Shown here: positions 27,374 to 36,350 of the stretch, one piece after another
Layout: each line of letters begins with the position of its first letter
How positions within the stretch are numbered: the first letter of the stretch is position 1
Assembly (NCBI RefSeq): GCF_004349145.1
Contig: NZ_SMFO01000006.1
Span: forward strand, 124,001-188,000
Source: Flavobacterium hiemivividum
GTDB taxonomy: Bacteria > Bacteroidota > Bacteroidia > Flavobacteriales > Flavobacteriaceae
DNA: 64,000 nucleotides
Direction of reading: 5' to 3'
Notes under the pieces: generated by a model
What the model was told of the DNA's origin: nothing
The model's database searches: none
The model's input: the letters and a program-made list of their open reading frames with translations, nothing else
Made by a program: the position numbers and the translations under genes

Positions 27374-27643
27374 ATGAAAGAAAACATAATTGCTGTAAAA
27401 ACATTTGATTTTGCATTGTCAATTGTAAATCTTTTCACTCAACTTAAAAAAAGAAAATGAATTCATTATTTCGAAACAAATACTAAGATCAGCAACTAGT
27501 ATTGGAGCTAATATTGGTTGCGTTTATTAGACAAATCAAAGCTAACAACAATCTCAATGTCAAATTATTTGATTGATATTGAACACATAATAAACATAAT
27601 AACAAAAATTATTAAAACTTCTCAGGAAGACAATACAAAATAA
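27374..27643 (+). pseudogene. decayed four helix bundle protein gene
   Basis: Translation starts at ATG 27374 with KENIIAVKTFDFALSIVNL, typical of the longer four-helix-bundle subfamily, and stops after LKKRK. Removing one A from the A7 run gives the +1 frame continuation ENEFIISKQILRSATSIGANI, again typical. The frame then returns to the first one with WLRLLDKSKL...IDIEHIINIITKIIKTSQED and stop at 27641. Compared with family members, a single-base insertion and a deletion of roughly 28 codons after GANI have destroyed it. It fills the gap between fadA and the acyl-CoA dehydrogenase. Confidence 0.85.
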
Positions 27644-27667
27644 TTCAAAATTTAAAATAACAAAGTC

Positions 27668-29458
27668 ATGAGCGACGTAACAAGAGGTGGTCAATTCCTC
27701 GTAAAAGAAACTAAATGTGAAGATATCTTCACTCCTGAGGATTTTTCAGAAGAGCAATTAATGATGCGTGATTCTGTAAAAGAGTTCGTAGACAAAGAAT
27801 TATGGGCACACAAAGATCGTTTTGAAAAAAAGGATTATGCTTACACCGAAGAATGCATGAAAAAAGCCGGAGACTTAGGTCTTCTTGGAGTTGCGGTTCC
27901 TGAAGCTTATGGTGGACTCGGAATGGGGTTTGTATCAACAATGTTAGTTTGTGATTATATTTCAGGTGCAACGGGATCTTTCTCGACTGCTTTTGGAGCG
28001 CATACAGGTATTGGTACAATGCCAATTACCTTATACGGAACAGAAGAGCAAAAACAAAAATATGTACCTAAATTAGCTTCTGGCGAATGGTTTGGAGCCT
28101 ACTGCCTTACTGAGCCAGGTGCAGGATCAGATGCCAACTCAGGAAAAACAAAAGCAGTTTTATCTGAAGATGGAAAATACTATTCGATCACAGGACAAAA
28201 AATGTGGATTTCGAATGCAGGTTTCTGTTCCTTATTTATCGTATTTGCTCGTATTGGAGACGATAAAAATATTACTGGTTTCATTGTAGAAAATACTGAT
28301 GACAATGGAATTTCAATGGGTGAAGAAGAGCATAAATTAGGAATTCGTGCATCATCTACACGTCAGGTTTTCTTTAGTGAAACGAAAGTTCCAGTTGAAA
28401 ATATGTTGTCTGAAAGAGGTAACGGTTTCAAAATCGCAATGAACGCTTTAAATGTAGGACGTATTAAATTAGCTGCAGCTTGTTTAGATGCTCAAAGAAG
28501 AGTAATATCGGCTTCGGTAAACTACGCTAACGAAAGAATACAGTTTAATACACCTATTTCAGAGTTTGGAGCGATTCGTTCTAAATTAGCTGATATGGCA
28601 ACTAGCTGCTATGCTGGAGAAAGTGCTTCTTACAGAGCTGCAAAAAATATTGAAGACAGAATCATTGCTCGTGAAGCTGAAGGAGCTACTCATCAAGAAG
28701 CAGAATTAAAAGGTGTGGAAGAATACGCTATTGAGTGTTCAATCTTAAAAGTTGCTGTATCTGAAGATATTCAAGCGTGTTCTGATGAAGGAATTCAAAT
28801 CTTTGGTGGAATGGGATTCTCTGAAGACACTCCGATGGAAAGTGCTTGGAGAGATGCTCGTATTGCACGTATCTATGAAGGTACTAACGAAATCAACAGA
28901 ATGTTATCAGTAGGAATGTTGATTAAAAAAGCAATGAAAGGACACGTTGATTTATTAGGTCCAGCGATGAAAGTTGGTGAGGAATTAATAGGTATCCCTT
29001 CTTTTGAAACTCCTGATTATTCTGAGTTATTTGCAGAAGAAAAAGAAATGGTGGCCAAATTGAAAAAAGCGTTCTTAATGGTTGCTGGTAGTGCAGTTCA
29101 AAAATTCGGAACTGAATTAGACTCTCATCAACAAATTTTGATGGCAGCTTCAGATATGTTAATCGAAATATACATGGCTGAAAGTACGATCCTTAGAACT
29201 GAAAAACTAGCTAAAAATCAAGGTGAAGATAAAGTACAAGAGCAAATTGCTATGGCAAAATTATACTTGTACCAAGCAGTAGATATCGTTACTCAAAAAG
29301 GAAAAGAAAGTATTATTTCTTTTGTTGAAGGTGACGAACAACGTATGATGCTTATGGGATTAAGACGTTTCACTAAATACACCAACATGCCAAATATTGT
29401 TGGATTAAGAGAAACAATCACTACGAAATTAGTTGCAGAGAACGCATATTGCTTCTAA
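27668..29458 (+). CDS. acyl-CoA dehydrogenase
   Basis: A 596-residue FAD enzyme making trans-2-enoyl-CoA from acyl-CoA. Seen are YCLTEPGAGSDANS and KMWISNAGF (FAD/substrate binding), and the catalytic Glu404 in YEGTNEIN. The extra C-terminal 170 residues place it with the long form (VLCAD and Bacillus FadE-like). It is the last gene of the marR operon and is followed by a terminator. Confidence 0.94.
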   Translation: MSDVTRGGQFLVKETKCEDIFTPEDFSEEQLMMRDSVKEFVDKELWAHKDRFEKKDYAYTEECMKKAGDLGLLGVAVPEAYGGLGMGFVSTMLVCDYISGATGSFSTAFGAHTGIGTMPITLYGTEEQKQKYVPKLASGEWFGAYCLTEPGAGSDANSGKTKAVLSEDGKYYSITGQKMWISNAGFCSLFIVFARIGDDKNITGFIVENTDDNGISMGEEEHKLGIRASSTRQVFFSETKVPVENMLSERGNGFKIAMNALNVGRIKLAAACLDAQRRVISASVNYANERIQFNTPISEFGAIRSKLADMATSCYAGESASYRAAKNIEDRIIAREAEGATHQEAELKGVEEYAIECSILKVAVSEDIQACSDEGIQIFGGMGFSEDTPMESAWRDARIARIYEGTNEINRMLSVGMLIKKAMKGHVDLLGPAMKVGEELIGIPSFETPDYSELFAEEKEMVAKLKKAFLMVAGSAVQKFGTELDSHQQILMAASDMLIEIYMAESTILRTEKLAKNQGEDKVQEQIAMAKLYLYQAVDIVTQKGKESIISFVEGDEQRMMLMGLRRFTKYTNMPNIVGLRETITTKLVAENAYCF

Positions 29459-29490
29459 AAGCAAAGACCGATACTAATTCAAAATGCTGA

Positions 29491-29527
29491 AAAACCGTCA
29501 AGTTTTAATTAACGAGACGGTTTTTTT
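29491..29527 (+). terminator. terminator of the beta-oxidation operon
   Basis: AAAACCGTC (29491-29499) pairs with GACGGTTTT (29516-29524), followed by T residues. Confidence 0.8.
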
Positions 29528-29541
29528 ATATTCGAATTTTA

Positions 29542-30063
29542 CTATTTATCTTTTTTCTTATCAATTTTAAATATTTCTCCATAATAAGAAATGGCACTAC
29601 GATTATTCGAGTTAATTGTAAGTGTTGCGCTACCAGTGAATGATACTGAAAGTGATATTTTAAAAACATCGGCTTCTCCCCTAACCGTAGCTCTAATTTC
29701 ATACGCTTTTCTCCTTTTCTCAATCGTAAAGTCGATTGGTTTTCCCTCAAATTTCAATCCGCTATCTCCACCATATCCAATTCCGCTGTAACCCCTTCCA
29801 AAAAAAGGCATTTCGCTTTTGATAAAATCGGGTTTGAATTCAATAAAATTCGGGTTCGTAGTTAAATCAATGGCATTAAATCCTTGAGGTAAAGCTTTCT
29901 GACCAACAAAAACAAATTTTCTAGAATCTACTAAAGCAGCTGTTCGTTTTACTTTTTCAACCTTCCTTTCCTGTCTTAGCTGCGTTCTCGATTTTTCTTG
30001 GGCAAAGCCCATAGTAACTACCAATAAGAACAAAGCTATTGAGATTGTGCATTTAAGTTTCAT
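29542..30063 (-). CDS. DUF4251 domain protein, exported
   Basis: A 173-residue protein with signal peptide (about 1-21, cleavage FA/Q). The rest fits the DUF4251 family of Bacteroidota: a basic helix (RTQLRQERKVEKVKR), then beta-rich sequence with GRGYSGIGYGGDSGL, IDFTIEKRRK and VSFTGSATLTINS. Function is unknown. It follows the META-domain lipoprotein gene on the same strand, but a terminator lies between them. Confidence 0.85.
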   Translation of the reverse strand: MKLKCTISIALFLLVVTMGFAQEKSRTQLRQERKVEKVKRTAALVDSRKFVFVGQKALPQGFNAIDLTTNPNFIEFKPDFIKSEMPFFGRGYSGIGYGGDSGLKFEGKPIDFTIEKRRKAYEIRATVRGEADVFKISLSVSFTGSATLTINSNNRSAISYYGEIFKIDKKKDK

Positions 30064-30110
30064 GGCTACTATTTTTTTAGGTAAAGAATGTTATCATCTC
30101 TATAAAAAAA

Positions 30111-30134
30111 ATGATGCCCTTAAAAGGGCATCAT
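30111..30134 (-). terminator. terminator of the META lipoprotein gene
   Basis: ATGATGCCCTT pairs with AAGGGCATCAT (tight loop); on the minus strand it is followed by a T run (complement of 30104-30110). Confidence 0.8.
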
Positions 30135-30142
30135 AAATAATT

Positions 30143-30574
30143 TTATTTCTTAGTAAAACGCATCATTTCTACGTCTCCCATAATAAAGCTCAAAGTTTTA
30201 CCGTCTTCAGAAACTTTATAAGTCTCAACTTTTTCCAGTGTAGACATAAAAACACCTTCTCCAGAACCTTGGCAAGCCATCATGGTCATTGCAATTTTCG
30301 AATCTTTAAAGTTAATTTTATTTGCCTCTACAGACAAGGGTCCCATAAAATTATTACAACTACTGTTTCCTGAAATTTTATTCTCTTTGACATCAAAGTT
30401 AATTGTTGGCTTTTTTTCTGGATACAATCCCTCAAAAGTAATCCTTGGTCCAGTGATGTAATTCAATTCCCATGCTCCTTCAAGTGAAGAAACATCCTTC
30501 ACTGTTGATTTAGTGGAATTACAAGATACAAACGCTAAACATAAAATTGCTACGGATAGAAATACTTTTTTCAT
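30143..30574 (-). CDS. META domain lipoprotein (HslJ-like)
   Basis: A 143-residue lipoprotein with lipobox FVSC (Cys18). One META domain follows: SLEGAWELNYITG, the GNSSCNNFMG motif, and MTMMACQG, the two last Cys-containing motifs being diagnostic of HslJ/META proteins. E. coli HslJ is linked to novobiocin resistance and stress. Here the role is unknown. Confidence 0.9.
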   Translation of the reverse strand: MKKVFLSVAILCLAFVSCNSTKSTVKDVSSLEGAWELNYITGPRITFEGLYPEKKPTINFDVKENKISGNSSCNNFMGPLSVEANKINFKDSKIAMTMMACQGSGEGVFMSTLEKVETYKVSEDGKTLSFIMGDVEMMRFTKK

Positions 30575-31021
30575 ACTTTTTATTATTAAATTATTTGAGT
30601 AAATACTCGTTAAAAAACTACTACAAAATTAAGTCTAAAATCTATCAATCTATCCTATAGAATTGTTAAATCGGAGCCATCACTACATTAAATATCTCCA
30701 ATTATAACAAGACTTCAAAGAAATTCTATATTCCAAAAATCATTTTTGTTTTACATTACGATATATAGAAATTGCTCTAGAAATAATGACAATAATTTTG
30801 TTGTGAATCTGTAAGTGCACAAACTATACCAAAAGAACAAATAGCGTAGAAAATAGTTGTTTTATTAGCCCACAAACCTCACTTACAGTACCATATTTAG
30901 TAGGATTCTTTTTGATTCTGCTAAACAAACATAGAGCATTTTTACTTTTACCTATTTAACTGAAAAACAGCAATCATCAAGGACAATTCCGGCTTTTCTA
31001 TCAATAAACAATGAATTATGA
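30575..31021. other. 447-base intergenic region
   Basis: It contains a TAATTTTG -7-like box on the minus strand (30631-30624) that may serve the META gene. An imperfect hairpin TTTAGTAGGAT/GATTCTGCTAAA at 30896-30925 has no T run. No gene is seen. Confidence 0.5.
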
Positions 31022-33043
31022 TCAATTGGGTTTCATCAATAAATCATGCATCCCATCTGATCCTAATGTTAAGAAACGCTCGTACTCTCTTAATACATCC
31101 GAAATAATTTCATCCTTACTCAAATATTGAATATCGTAACCCATGCGATGATCTCCAAAATAACTGATTGGTAAAAAGACAGTCTCTGAATCGATATTCG
31201 GAGTGTTTTGTTCGTTAATTAAGGTTTCTGAAATAGTTTGTGGCTGCGCCATAACACCGTAAACGAAATCGCGCAATTGGTCGTGCTTAATAACAAGTTC
31301 GATAGAGTTATTTGGAGTAGTATGATGAATTATACTAGCTGCAATTTCATTTTTTTCTAACTCTTTTACCAATTCCTCAAATGAAAGACGAACTGTTTCA
31401 TTTAAAAACTTCCTAATATCTTTCTTTTGCGAATAGGTAAGTATTTTTTCTAATCGCACTTTCCAATGGTAATCGTTCCAATTTAAACTTCCATGAGAAT
31501 ATTTAGTAGTACTATACTCATCGTCTGCTAATAGAGCTTTCCATAAATTAACACATAATAATAACATGATTATACCAAAAGGCAATGCAGTAACCAAAGT
31601 CATCGTTTGCAAAGAGGCTAAACCTCCAGAACTCAACAAACTTAAAGAAACAACGGTAAGCAATCCTCCCCAAAATACATTTTGCCATTTTGGAGAATTA
31701 GTAGCTCCCTTAGAAGAAATTCCATTCATAATGAAAATACCTGAGTCAGCCGATGTAATAAAGAATACACATATAATTGCAATCGATACTATATTAAGCA
31801 AAGTTGTCAATGGAAAGTAATTAAAAAAATTAAATAACAATGTATCTGTGTTTTTAGCAAACTCACTCAAAGCCCCATTGGCAATAAATTCATCAATCCA
31901 TATCGCACTACTTCCAAAAATTGTCATCCAAACAAAATTAAAAAATGCTGGAATAAACAAAACAGCTAATATAAATTCGCGTATTGTTCGTCCCTTAGAA
32001 ATTTTAGCGATAAATAAACCTACATACGGCGCCCACGCTATCCACCAAGCCCAGTATAGAATTGTCCAGTTAGAAAACCATTCTTGGCTCTCTTTCTCAA
32101 AAGCATACGTGTTAAAAGTTAACGACATGAAGTTACTAATATAATGACCAATTCCTTCTGTTAGTGTACTTAATATATAAATTGTTGGTCCTGCCACCAA
32201 AATAAAAAGCATTAATAAAGTCGCCATTATAATGTTAATCTCACTTAATTTCTTCACCCCTTTTCCTAAACCACTTGTGGCAGATATAACGGCAATAACC
32301 ATCACGATAACAACAATCCCTACTTGATACTCAAAACTAGTGTTCGGAATAATACCTAAACTCTGTAGTCCTGCACTTAATTGTAATACTCCAAAACCTA
32401 AGGTTGTAGCAATACCAAAAAAAGTACTACACAAAGCAAAAACATCTACAATGTTTCCAAATTTACCATGAATTTTATCTTTCAACATTGGATAAAAACC
32501 ACTTCTAATAGCCAATGGCAAATTATGACGATAGGCAAAATAAGCCATAGAAAGACCTACAACTCCATAGATCGACCAAGCATGAAAGCCCCAGTGGAAA
32601 AAGGTGTATAATTGCGCTTCTTTAGCCCTTAAATGTTCGTCAAGATTGCTAATCGCTGGGTTAGCATAGTGAGCCATGGTTTCGGCTACACCAAAATACA
32701 TTAGCCCAATTCCCATTCCTGCTGCAAAAAGCATCGCAACCCAAGAGAAAAAAGAATACTCTGGTTTTGTGTCGTCTGCTCCTAATTTAATTTTACCAAA
32801 TTTACTAACGGCAATACCCACTAGAAATAGTACAAAAACGGTAACTATCAAAACATACAACCATCCTAAATTTTTAAAGATGACAGCCTTAACTTCATTA
32901 AAAAAATCATTAGCTTCAGTTGGAAAAAAACCACAAAACATGGATATGATAATAATTATAGTCAAGCTCGGTAGCGCGACTGACCTGGTAAAGTCTGTTT
33001 TAAAGTTATATTTCCGTTCTAAAAAGTGCTTTAATTTGTTCAT
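31022..33043 (-). CDS. BCCT family transporter (betaine/carnitine/choline)
   Basis: A 673-residue membrane protein with about 12 transmembrane segments and a hydrophilic C-terminal tail of about 150 residues, as in BetT-type choline carriers. The family signature GMGIGLMYFGVAE lies in segment 3, and the aromatic WAWWIAWAPYVGLFIAKISKGRT motif in segment 8 forms the trimethylammonium box. It probably imports an osmoprotectant such as glycine betaine or choline by symport. No choline dehydrogenase genes are near, which leans towards uptake for osmotic balance. Confidence 0.92.
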   Translation of the reverse strand: MNKLKHFLERKYNFKTDFTRSVALPSLTIIIIISMFCGFFPTEANDFFNEVKAVIFKNLGWLYVLIVTVFVLFLVGIAVSKFGKIKLGADDTKPEYSFFSWVAMLFAAGMGIGLMYFGVAETMAHYANPAISNLDEHLRAKEAQLYTFFHWGFHAWSIYGVVGLSMAYFAYRHNLPLAIRSGFYPMLKDKIHGKFGNIVDVFALCSTFFGIATTLGFGVLQLSAGLQSLGIIPNTSFEYQVGIVVIVMVIAVISATSGLGKGVKKLSEINIIMATLLMLFILVAGPTIYILSTLTEGIGHYISNFMSLTFNTYAFEKESQEWFSNWTILYWAWWIAWAPYVGLFIAKISKGRTIREFILAVLFIPAFFNFVWMTIFGSSAIWIDEFIANGALSEFAKNTDTLLFNFFNYFPLTTLLNIVSIAIICVFFITSADSGIFIMNGISSKGATNSPKWQNVFWGGLLTVVSLSLLSSGGLASLQTMTLVTALPFGIIMLLLCVNLWKALLADDEYSTTKYSHGSLNWNDYHWKVRLEKILTYSQKKDIRKFLNETVRLSFEELVKELEKNEIAASIIHHTTPNNSIELVIKHDQLRDFVYGVMAQPQTISETLINEQNTPNIDSETVFLPISYFGDHRMGYDIQYLSKDEIISDVLREYERFLTLGSDGMHDLLMKPN

Positions 33044-33746
33044 AATTCATCAAATTGGGTTAACTATACATTTAAAATCTATAGTATTAAGATTAGTCAT
33101 TTAATGTATATTATTTTCGAATAATTACATAAAATTCACTAACCATAAGGATACATTTCCTTGATTAATAAGTGGGTAAAAGTTACTCTTATTTCTCTTT
33201 AAATAAAAAGAGCAAACAAGATCTCAATAAACAATAAGGAAATAAAACCATACTATTTATGTCAAAAAAAAAACTTTAAATGAGTAAATGATTAAAGATC
33301 TTTAATCAATGTCAACCTGTTAAATAAAAACAGTCTTAAAAAAGTAAAATATTGGACTGCAAATTTATGAAAAAAAACAGCCTTTCCATCCTAATTTAAA
33401 AATTAGAAACAGAAACCAAGAATACCACAACTATAAAAACAGAATACTAAACTATTTTCATTTCTTCTATTAAAAAGGTAGATTATAGTCTTTAACAAAA
33501 TACTTAAAAAATCATTTTTTACAAAATTCAAGCGGTAATGAGCATCAAACCCTTCGAGAATAGTCACTATAGATATATTAAATCGTAGAATTAGCTCAAC
33601 ATTCACAGGTTTTTTCGAATAAAAGACGTGGTTTTTGCTTTTATTAACTTTGTAAGATAAGCCTAACGAAAATTTAATGGTAATTTAATTTACTACTTAT
33701 AATTTTATACGTAATTTTATGTACTAATTGAAAAACATCCAATATC
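33044..33746. other. 703-base AT-rich intergenic region with a 20-bp palindrome
   Basis: This is the divergent region between the BCCT transporter and Cu/Zn SOD genes. A perfect 20-bp palindrome lies at 33290-33309. A TAACTTTG -7-like box lies at 33645-33652, about 95 bases before the sod start. No credible gene is seen. Confidence 0.55.
33290..33309. promoter_or_regulatory. perfect 20-bp palindrome, possible operator
   Basis: TGATTAAAGATCTTTAATCA is perfectly self-complementary. It lies about 250 bases upstream of the BCCT transporter start and has no T run, so it is more like a binding site than a terminator. Confidence 0.35.
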
Positions 33747-34274
33747 ATGAAAAAAATAATATTTTCGATCGCATTAATAATTGCCGTACTTATTGCTTGT
33801 AAGACAAACAGTAGCTCTAGCGACACTAAGAAATTATCTATCGTATTTGAAGCGAAGAGCAATAGTAGCGTTTCAGGCACCGCCACTTTTATCGAAAAAA
33901 ATGGCAAAGTAACTTTCGTTGCAAAAATGGCAGGATTAAAACCAGGAGTTCATGCCATTCATATCCATGAAAAATCAGATTGTTCAGCTGCAGATGGAAG
34001 TTCTGCTGGAGGACATTGGAACCCTACTTTCAAAAATCATGGTAAATGGGGCGTTGGCCAATACCACAAAGGAGATATAGGTAACTTTACAGCCGATGCT
34101 AATGGAAATGGAACCATCACCTTCACTACTGATGAGTGGAATATTGGTTCTGGAGATCCAACAAAGGACATACTAGGTAAAGGACTGATTGTACATGAAG
34201 GAAGCGATGATTTCGTTTCGCAACCAGCGGGTAATGCAGGAGCAAGAGTAGCCTGTTCAGCAATCATAAAGTAA
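33747..34274 (+). CDS. sodC: Cu/Zn superoxide dismutase, lipoprotein
   Basis: A 175-residue SodC with a lipoprotein signal (lipobox LIAC, Cys18), so it is membrane-anchored outside the cytoplasm. Metal ligands are His72 and His74 (HIHEKSDC), His90, His98, His107, Asp110 and His150; Cys79 and Cys170 form the conserved disulfide. It dismutates superoxide in the periplasm. It is monocistronic; oxyR and dps, related oxidative-stress genes, are 5 kb away. Confidence 0.96.
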   Translation: MKKIIFSIALIIAVLIACKTNSSSSDTKKLSIVFEAKSNSSVSGTATFIEKNGKVTFVAKMAGLKPGVHAIHIHEKSDCSAADGSSAGGHWNPTFKNHGKWGVGQYHKGDIGNFTADANGNGTITFTTDEWNIGSGDPTKDILGKGLIVHEGSDDFVSQPAGNAGARVACSAIIK

Positions 34275-34349
34275 TTTAATACTGCACGCATCCCCTAATT
34301 TCAAACTAACTGTACAGTATTTTATTTAAGACAAGACCCGAAAATAGCA

Positions 34350-34357
34350 TAGCTTTG
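34350..34357 (+). promoter_or_regulatory. -7 box of the LETM1-related gene
   Basis: TAGCTTTG matches TAnnTTTG, 18 bases before ATG 34376. No TTG at the -33 distance. Confidence 0.45.
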
Positions 34358-34375
34358 TACTATTAAAATTTAGCA

Positions 34376-35575
34376 ATGATTAACCCTTCAGCATCAGGTT
34401 GGATAGATAAGTATTTTGTAAAACAAAAATCAAAGGAAAAGCTCGTTTACGAGAATCCCCAGTTGTTTTACACCAATATTAGAAAAACAGGATTCATATA
34501 TGGTCACATCGTCTCATTTGAAACGGCAGTTCCTATTGTAACGAAAGGCTGGGTTCATAACGAAATGCCAAAAGTTGCCTTACTAAGCACACTGTATGCT
34601 ATGTACGGGCTTACTACCTGTGATAAAAATCATGCTGATTTTCTAGACAAAGCCTTATCATTTTATACTGAAATGACTCCAAAAGGGTATAATTTACTTA
34701 AAAAAATATTACCTGATAGTCCGCCTTCTTTAAATTTAGAAAAAATAATTGATGACAGAGTACAAACTAACATCGATATCTTTAGCAAGAACTTTTCTCA
34801 TATTGTAACAAACGCTTTGCTTTTTATAGATGTTTTAGCTTTTCGCCAATATTTGATTCATGGTTCAATTCCCGAAAAGTATTTAAAAAAGATAGAGGAA
34901 GCAGTCGTTAGCGTTGTGTCACTTGCTTTAAAAACAAAATCTAATAAATCAAAATACGATGATTTATTAATAAAATTATTTGAAGCATCAGTTCGCTATA
35001 GTAAATTTTCTAAAGTTAGTGTTCAAAATCTAGACGAACTAAATCTGAACTATTTCACCTCTGAATTAGAAAAATATTATCTAATTGACATGGCAGGAAT
35101 GGCGCTATGGAGCGATGGAAAGATTGAAAATGAAGAGGCTTATTTTTTATACAAATTATCCGAACTAGTTGCAATTCCTGATGCTTTTGTAACGGAGAGC
35201 ATTAGCAATACCGATGCATTTATTACAGAACATAAAAGTAAAATTCCCTATTTTAATTATTCAAATCCTGTTAAACATTTTTACGATCAAACAACTGAAA
35301 CTGTAATTACGTTAATCACAAGAAATAAAAATCGCTTAGTCAAAGAAATTCTTCAAAGTAGAGATCTAATGATTCTTTTAGCTATTTCTACCAGGAGAGA
35401 CTTGGATGAAAAAGAAAAGAAAAAAGTAAAAAAACAGTTGTTGGACGTTTGTAAAACCATTCCTTCACTGACTATATTTCTACTTCCTGGCGGTAGCTTG
35501 CTATTGCCAATTTTGATCAAGTTTATTCCTAAAATGTTACCCACTGCTTTCAATGAAAATTTAGATATAGATTAA
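34376..35575 (+). CDS. LETM1-related biofilm-associated family protein
   Basis: A 399-residue cytosolic protein without export signal. The C-terminal 90 residues (STRRDLDEKEKKKVKKQL...FLLPGGSLLLPILIKF) resemble the LETM1 core with its hydrophobic PGG/LLP segment. The middle part (GMALWSDGKIENEEAYFLYKL) resembles a TerB-like tellurite resistance helix pair. This architecture corresponds to a Flavobacteriaceae family annotated as LETM1-related biofilm-associated protein. The molecular role is unknown. It ends at a bidirectional terminator shared with carbonic anhydrase. Confidence 0.75.
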   Translation: MINPSASGWIDKYFVKQKSKEKLVYENPQLFYTNIRKTGFIYGHIVSFETAVPIVTKGWVHNEMPKVALLSTLYAMYGLTTCDKNHADFLDKALSFYTEMTPKGYNLLKKILPDSPPSLNLEKIIDDRVQTNIDIFSKNFSHIVTNALLFIDVLAFRQYLIHGSIPEKYLKKIEEAVVSVVSLALKTKSNKSKYDDLLIKLFEASVRYSKFSKVSVQNLDELNLNYFTSELEKYYLIDMAGMALWSDGKIENEEAYFLYKLSELVAIPDAFVTESISNTDAFITEHKSKIPYFNYSNPVKHFYDQTTETVITLITRNKNRLVKEILQSRDLMILLAISTRRDLDEKEKKKVKKQLLDVCKTIPSLTIFLLPGGSLLLPILIKFIPKMLPTAFNENLDID

Positions 35576-35579
35576 AAAA

Positions 35580-35607
35580 AAAATCGCCCGAAGGCGATTT
35601 TTTTTTT
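35580..35607. terminator. bidirectional terminator
   Basis: AAAATCGCC/GGCGATTTT with a CGAA loop, flanked by A run and T run on either side, between convergent genes. Confidence 0.85.
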
Positions 35608-35608
35608 A

Positions 35609-36244
35609 CTATAAGTTTAATTGGTAAACTTCATCTAGCTCCTTATTTGAACTTATATTCACTTTTAAATCTGTTACAAAACCAGAATTTAATCCGTAAA
35701 CCCAACCGTGTAGGGTTAAATCTTGTCCGTTTTTCCAAGCGTTTTGCACTATCGATGTCTTTGATAAATCAAAAACTTGCTCTTTGGCATTGACTTCAAC
35801 AAAAGCATTAAATCGTTCTGTCTCGTCTTCGATAGAATCCAGGTAAGTATTGTGTAAACGATACACATTCTTGATATGTCTAATCCAGTTATCGATAATT
35901 CCAATGGATTCATTACCCATTGCTGCTTTAATACCTCCACAACCATAATGTCCACAAACAATAACATGTTTTACTTTTAAAACATTTACCGCATAATCCA
36001 ATACACTAAGCATATTCATATCTGAATGTACTACCATATTAGCTATGTTTCTATGTACAAAAACTTCTCCTGACTTAGCTCCGATAATTTCGTTTGCCGG
36101 AACACGACTGTCTGAACAACCTATCCACAATAATGGCGGAGTTTGTCCTTTAGCTAAATCTGCAAAATAATTTGGATCTATTGCCAAATTTCTCTCAACC
36201 CATTCCTTATTATTATCTAATATTTTTTTATAAAAATCGCTCAT
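35609..36244 (-). CDS. can: beta-class carbonic anhydrase
   Basis: A 211-residue zinc enzyme interconverting CO2 and bicarbonate. Zinc ligands are Cys43 (GCSDSR), His99 and Cys102 (CGHYGCGG), with Asp45/Arg47 as the catalytic dyad. It lies 106 bases downstream of a SulP transporter on the same strand, so bicarbonate or another anion brought in could be equilibrated at once. The product may supply carboxylases. Confidence 0.95.
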   Translation of the reverse strand: MSDFYKKILDNNKEWVERNLAIDPNYFADLAKGQTPPLLWIGCSDSRVPANEIIGAKSGEVFVHRNIANMVVHSDMNMLSVLDYAVNVLKVKHVIVCGHYGCGGIKAAMGNESIGIIDNWIRHIKNVYRLHNTYLDSIEDETERFNAFVEVNAKEQVFDLSKTSIVQNAWKNGQDLTLHGWVYGLNSGFVTDLKVNISSNKELDEVYQLNL

Positions 36245-36350
36245 TTTATTTATTTATCTTTTGTTGTGAATTCTAATCTCAATTTCAAACCTTAAAAACA
36301 GTGTAAAGAAAATACTTTTTAAAGTTTAATCTCCACTTCTATATTTTTAA

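Noticed and set aside
30896-30925. Hairpin considered as a terminator of the BCCT gene
   Set aside because: The stem depends on several G-U pairs and no T run follows on the minus strand.
8518-34324. Shared 14-mer TGTACAGTATTTTA at 8518-8531 and 34311-34324, both upstream of genes
   Set aside because: Many 14-base matches are expected by chance in AT-rich DNA of this length, and the distance to the start codons differs.
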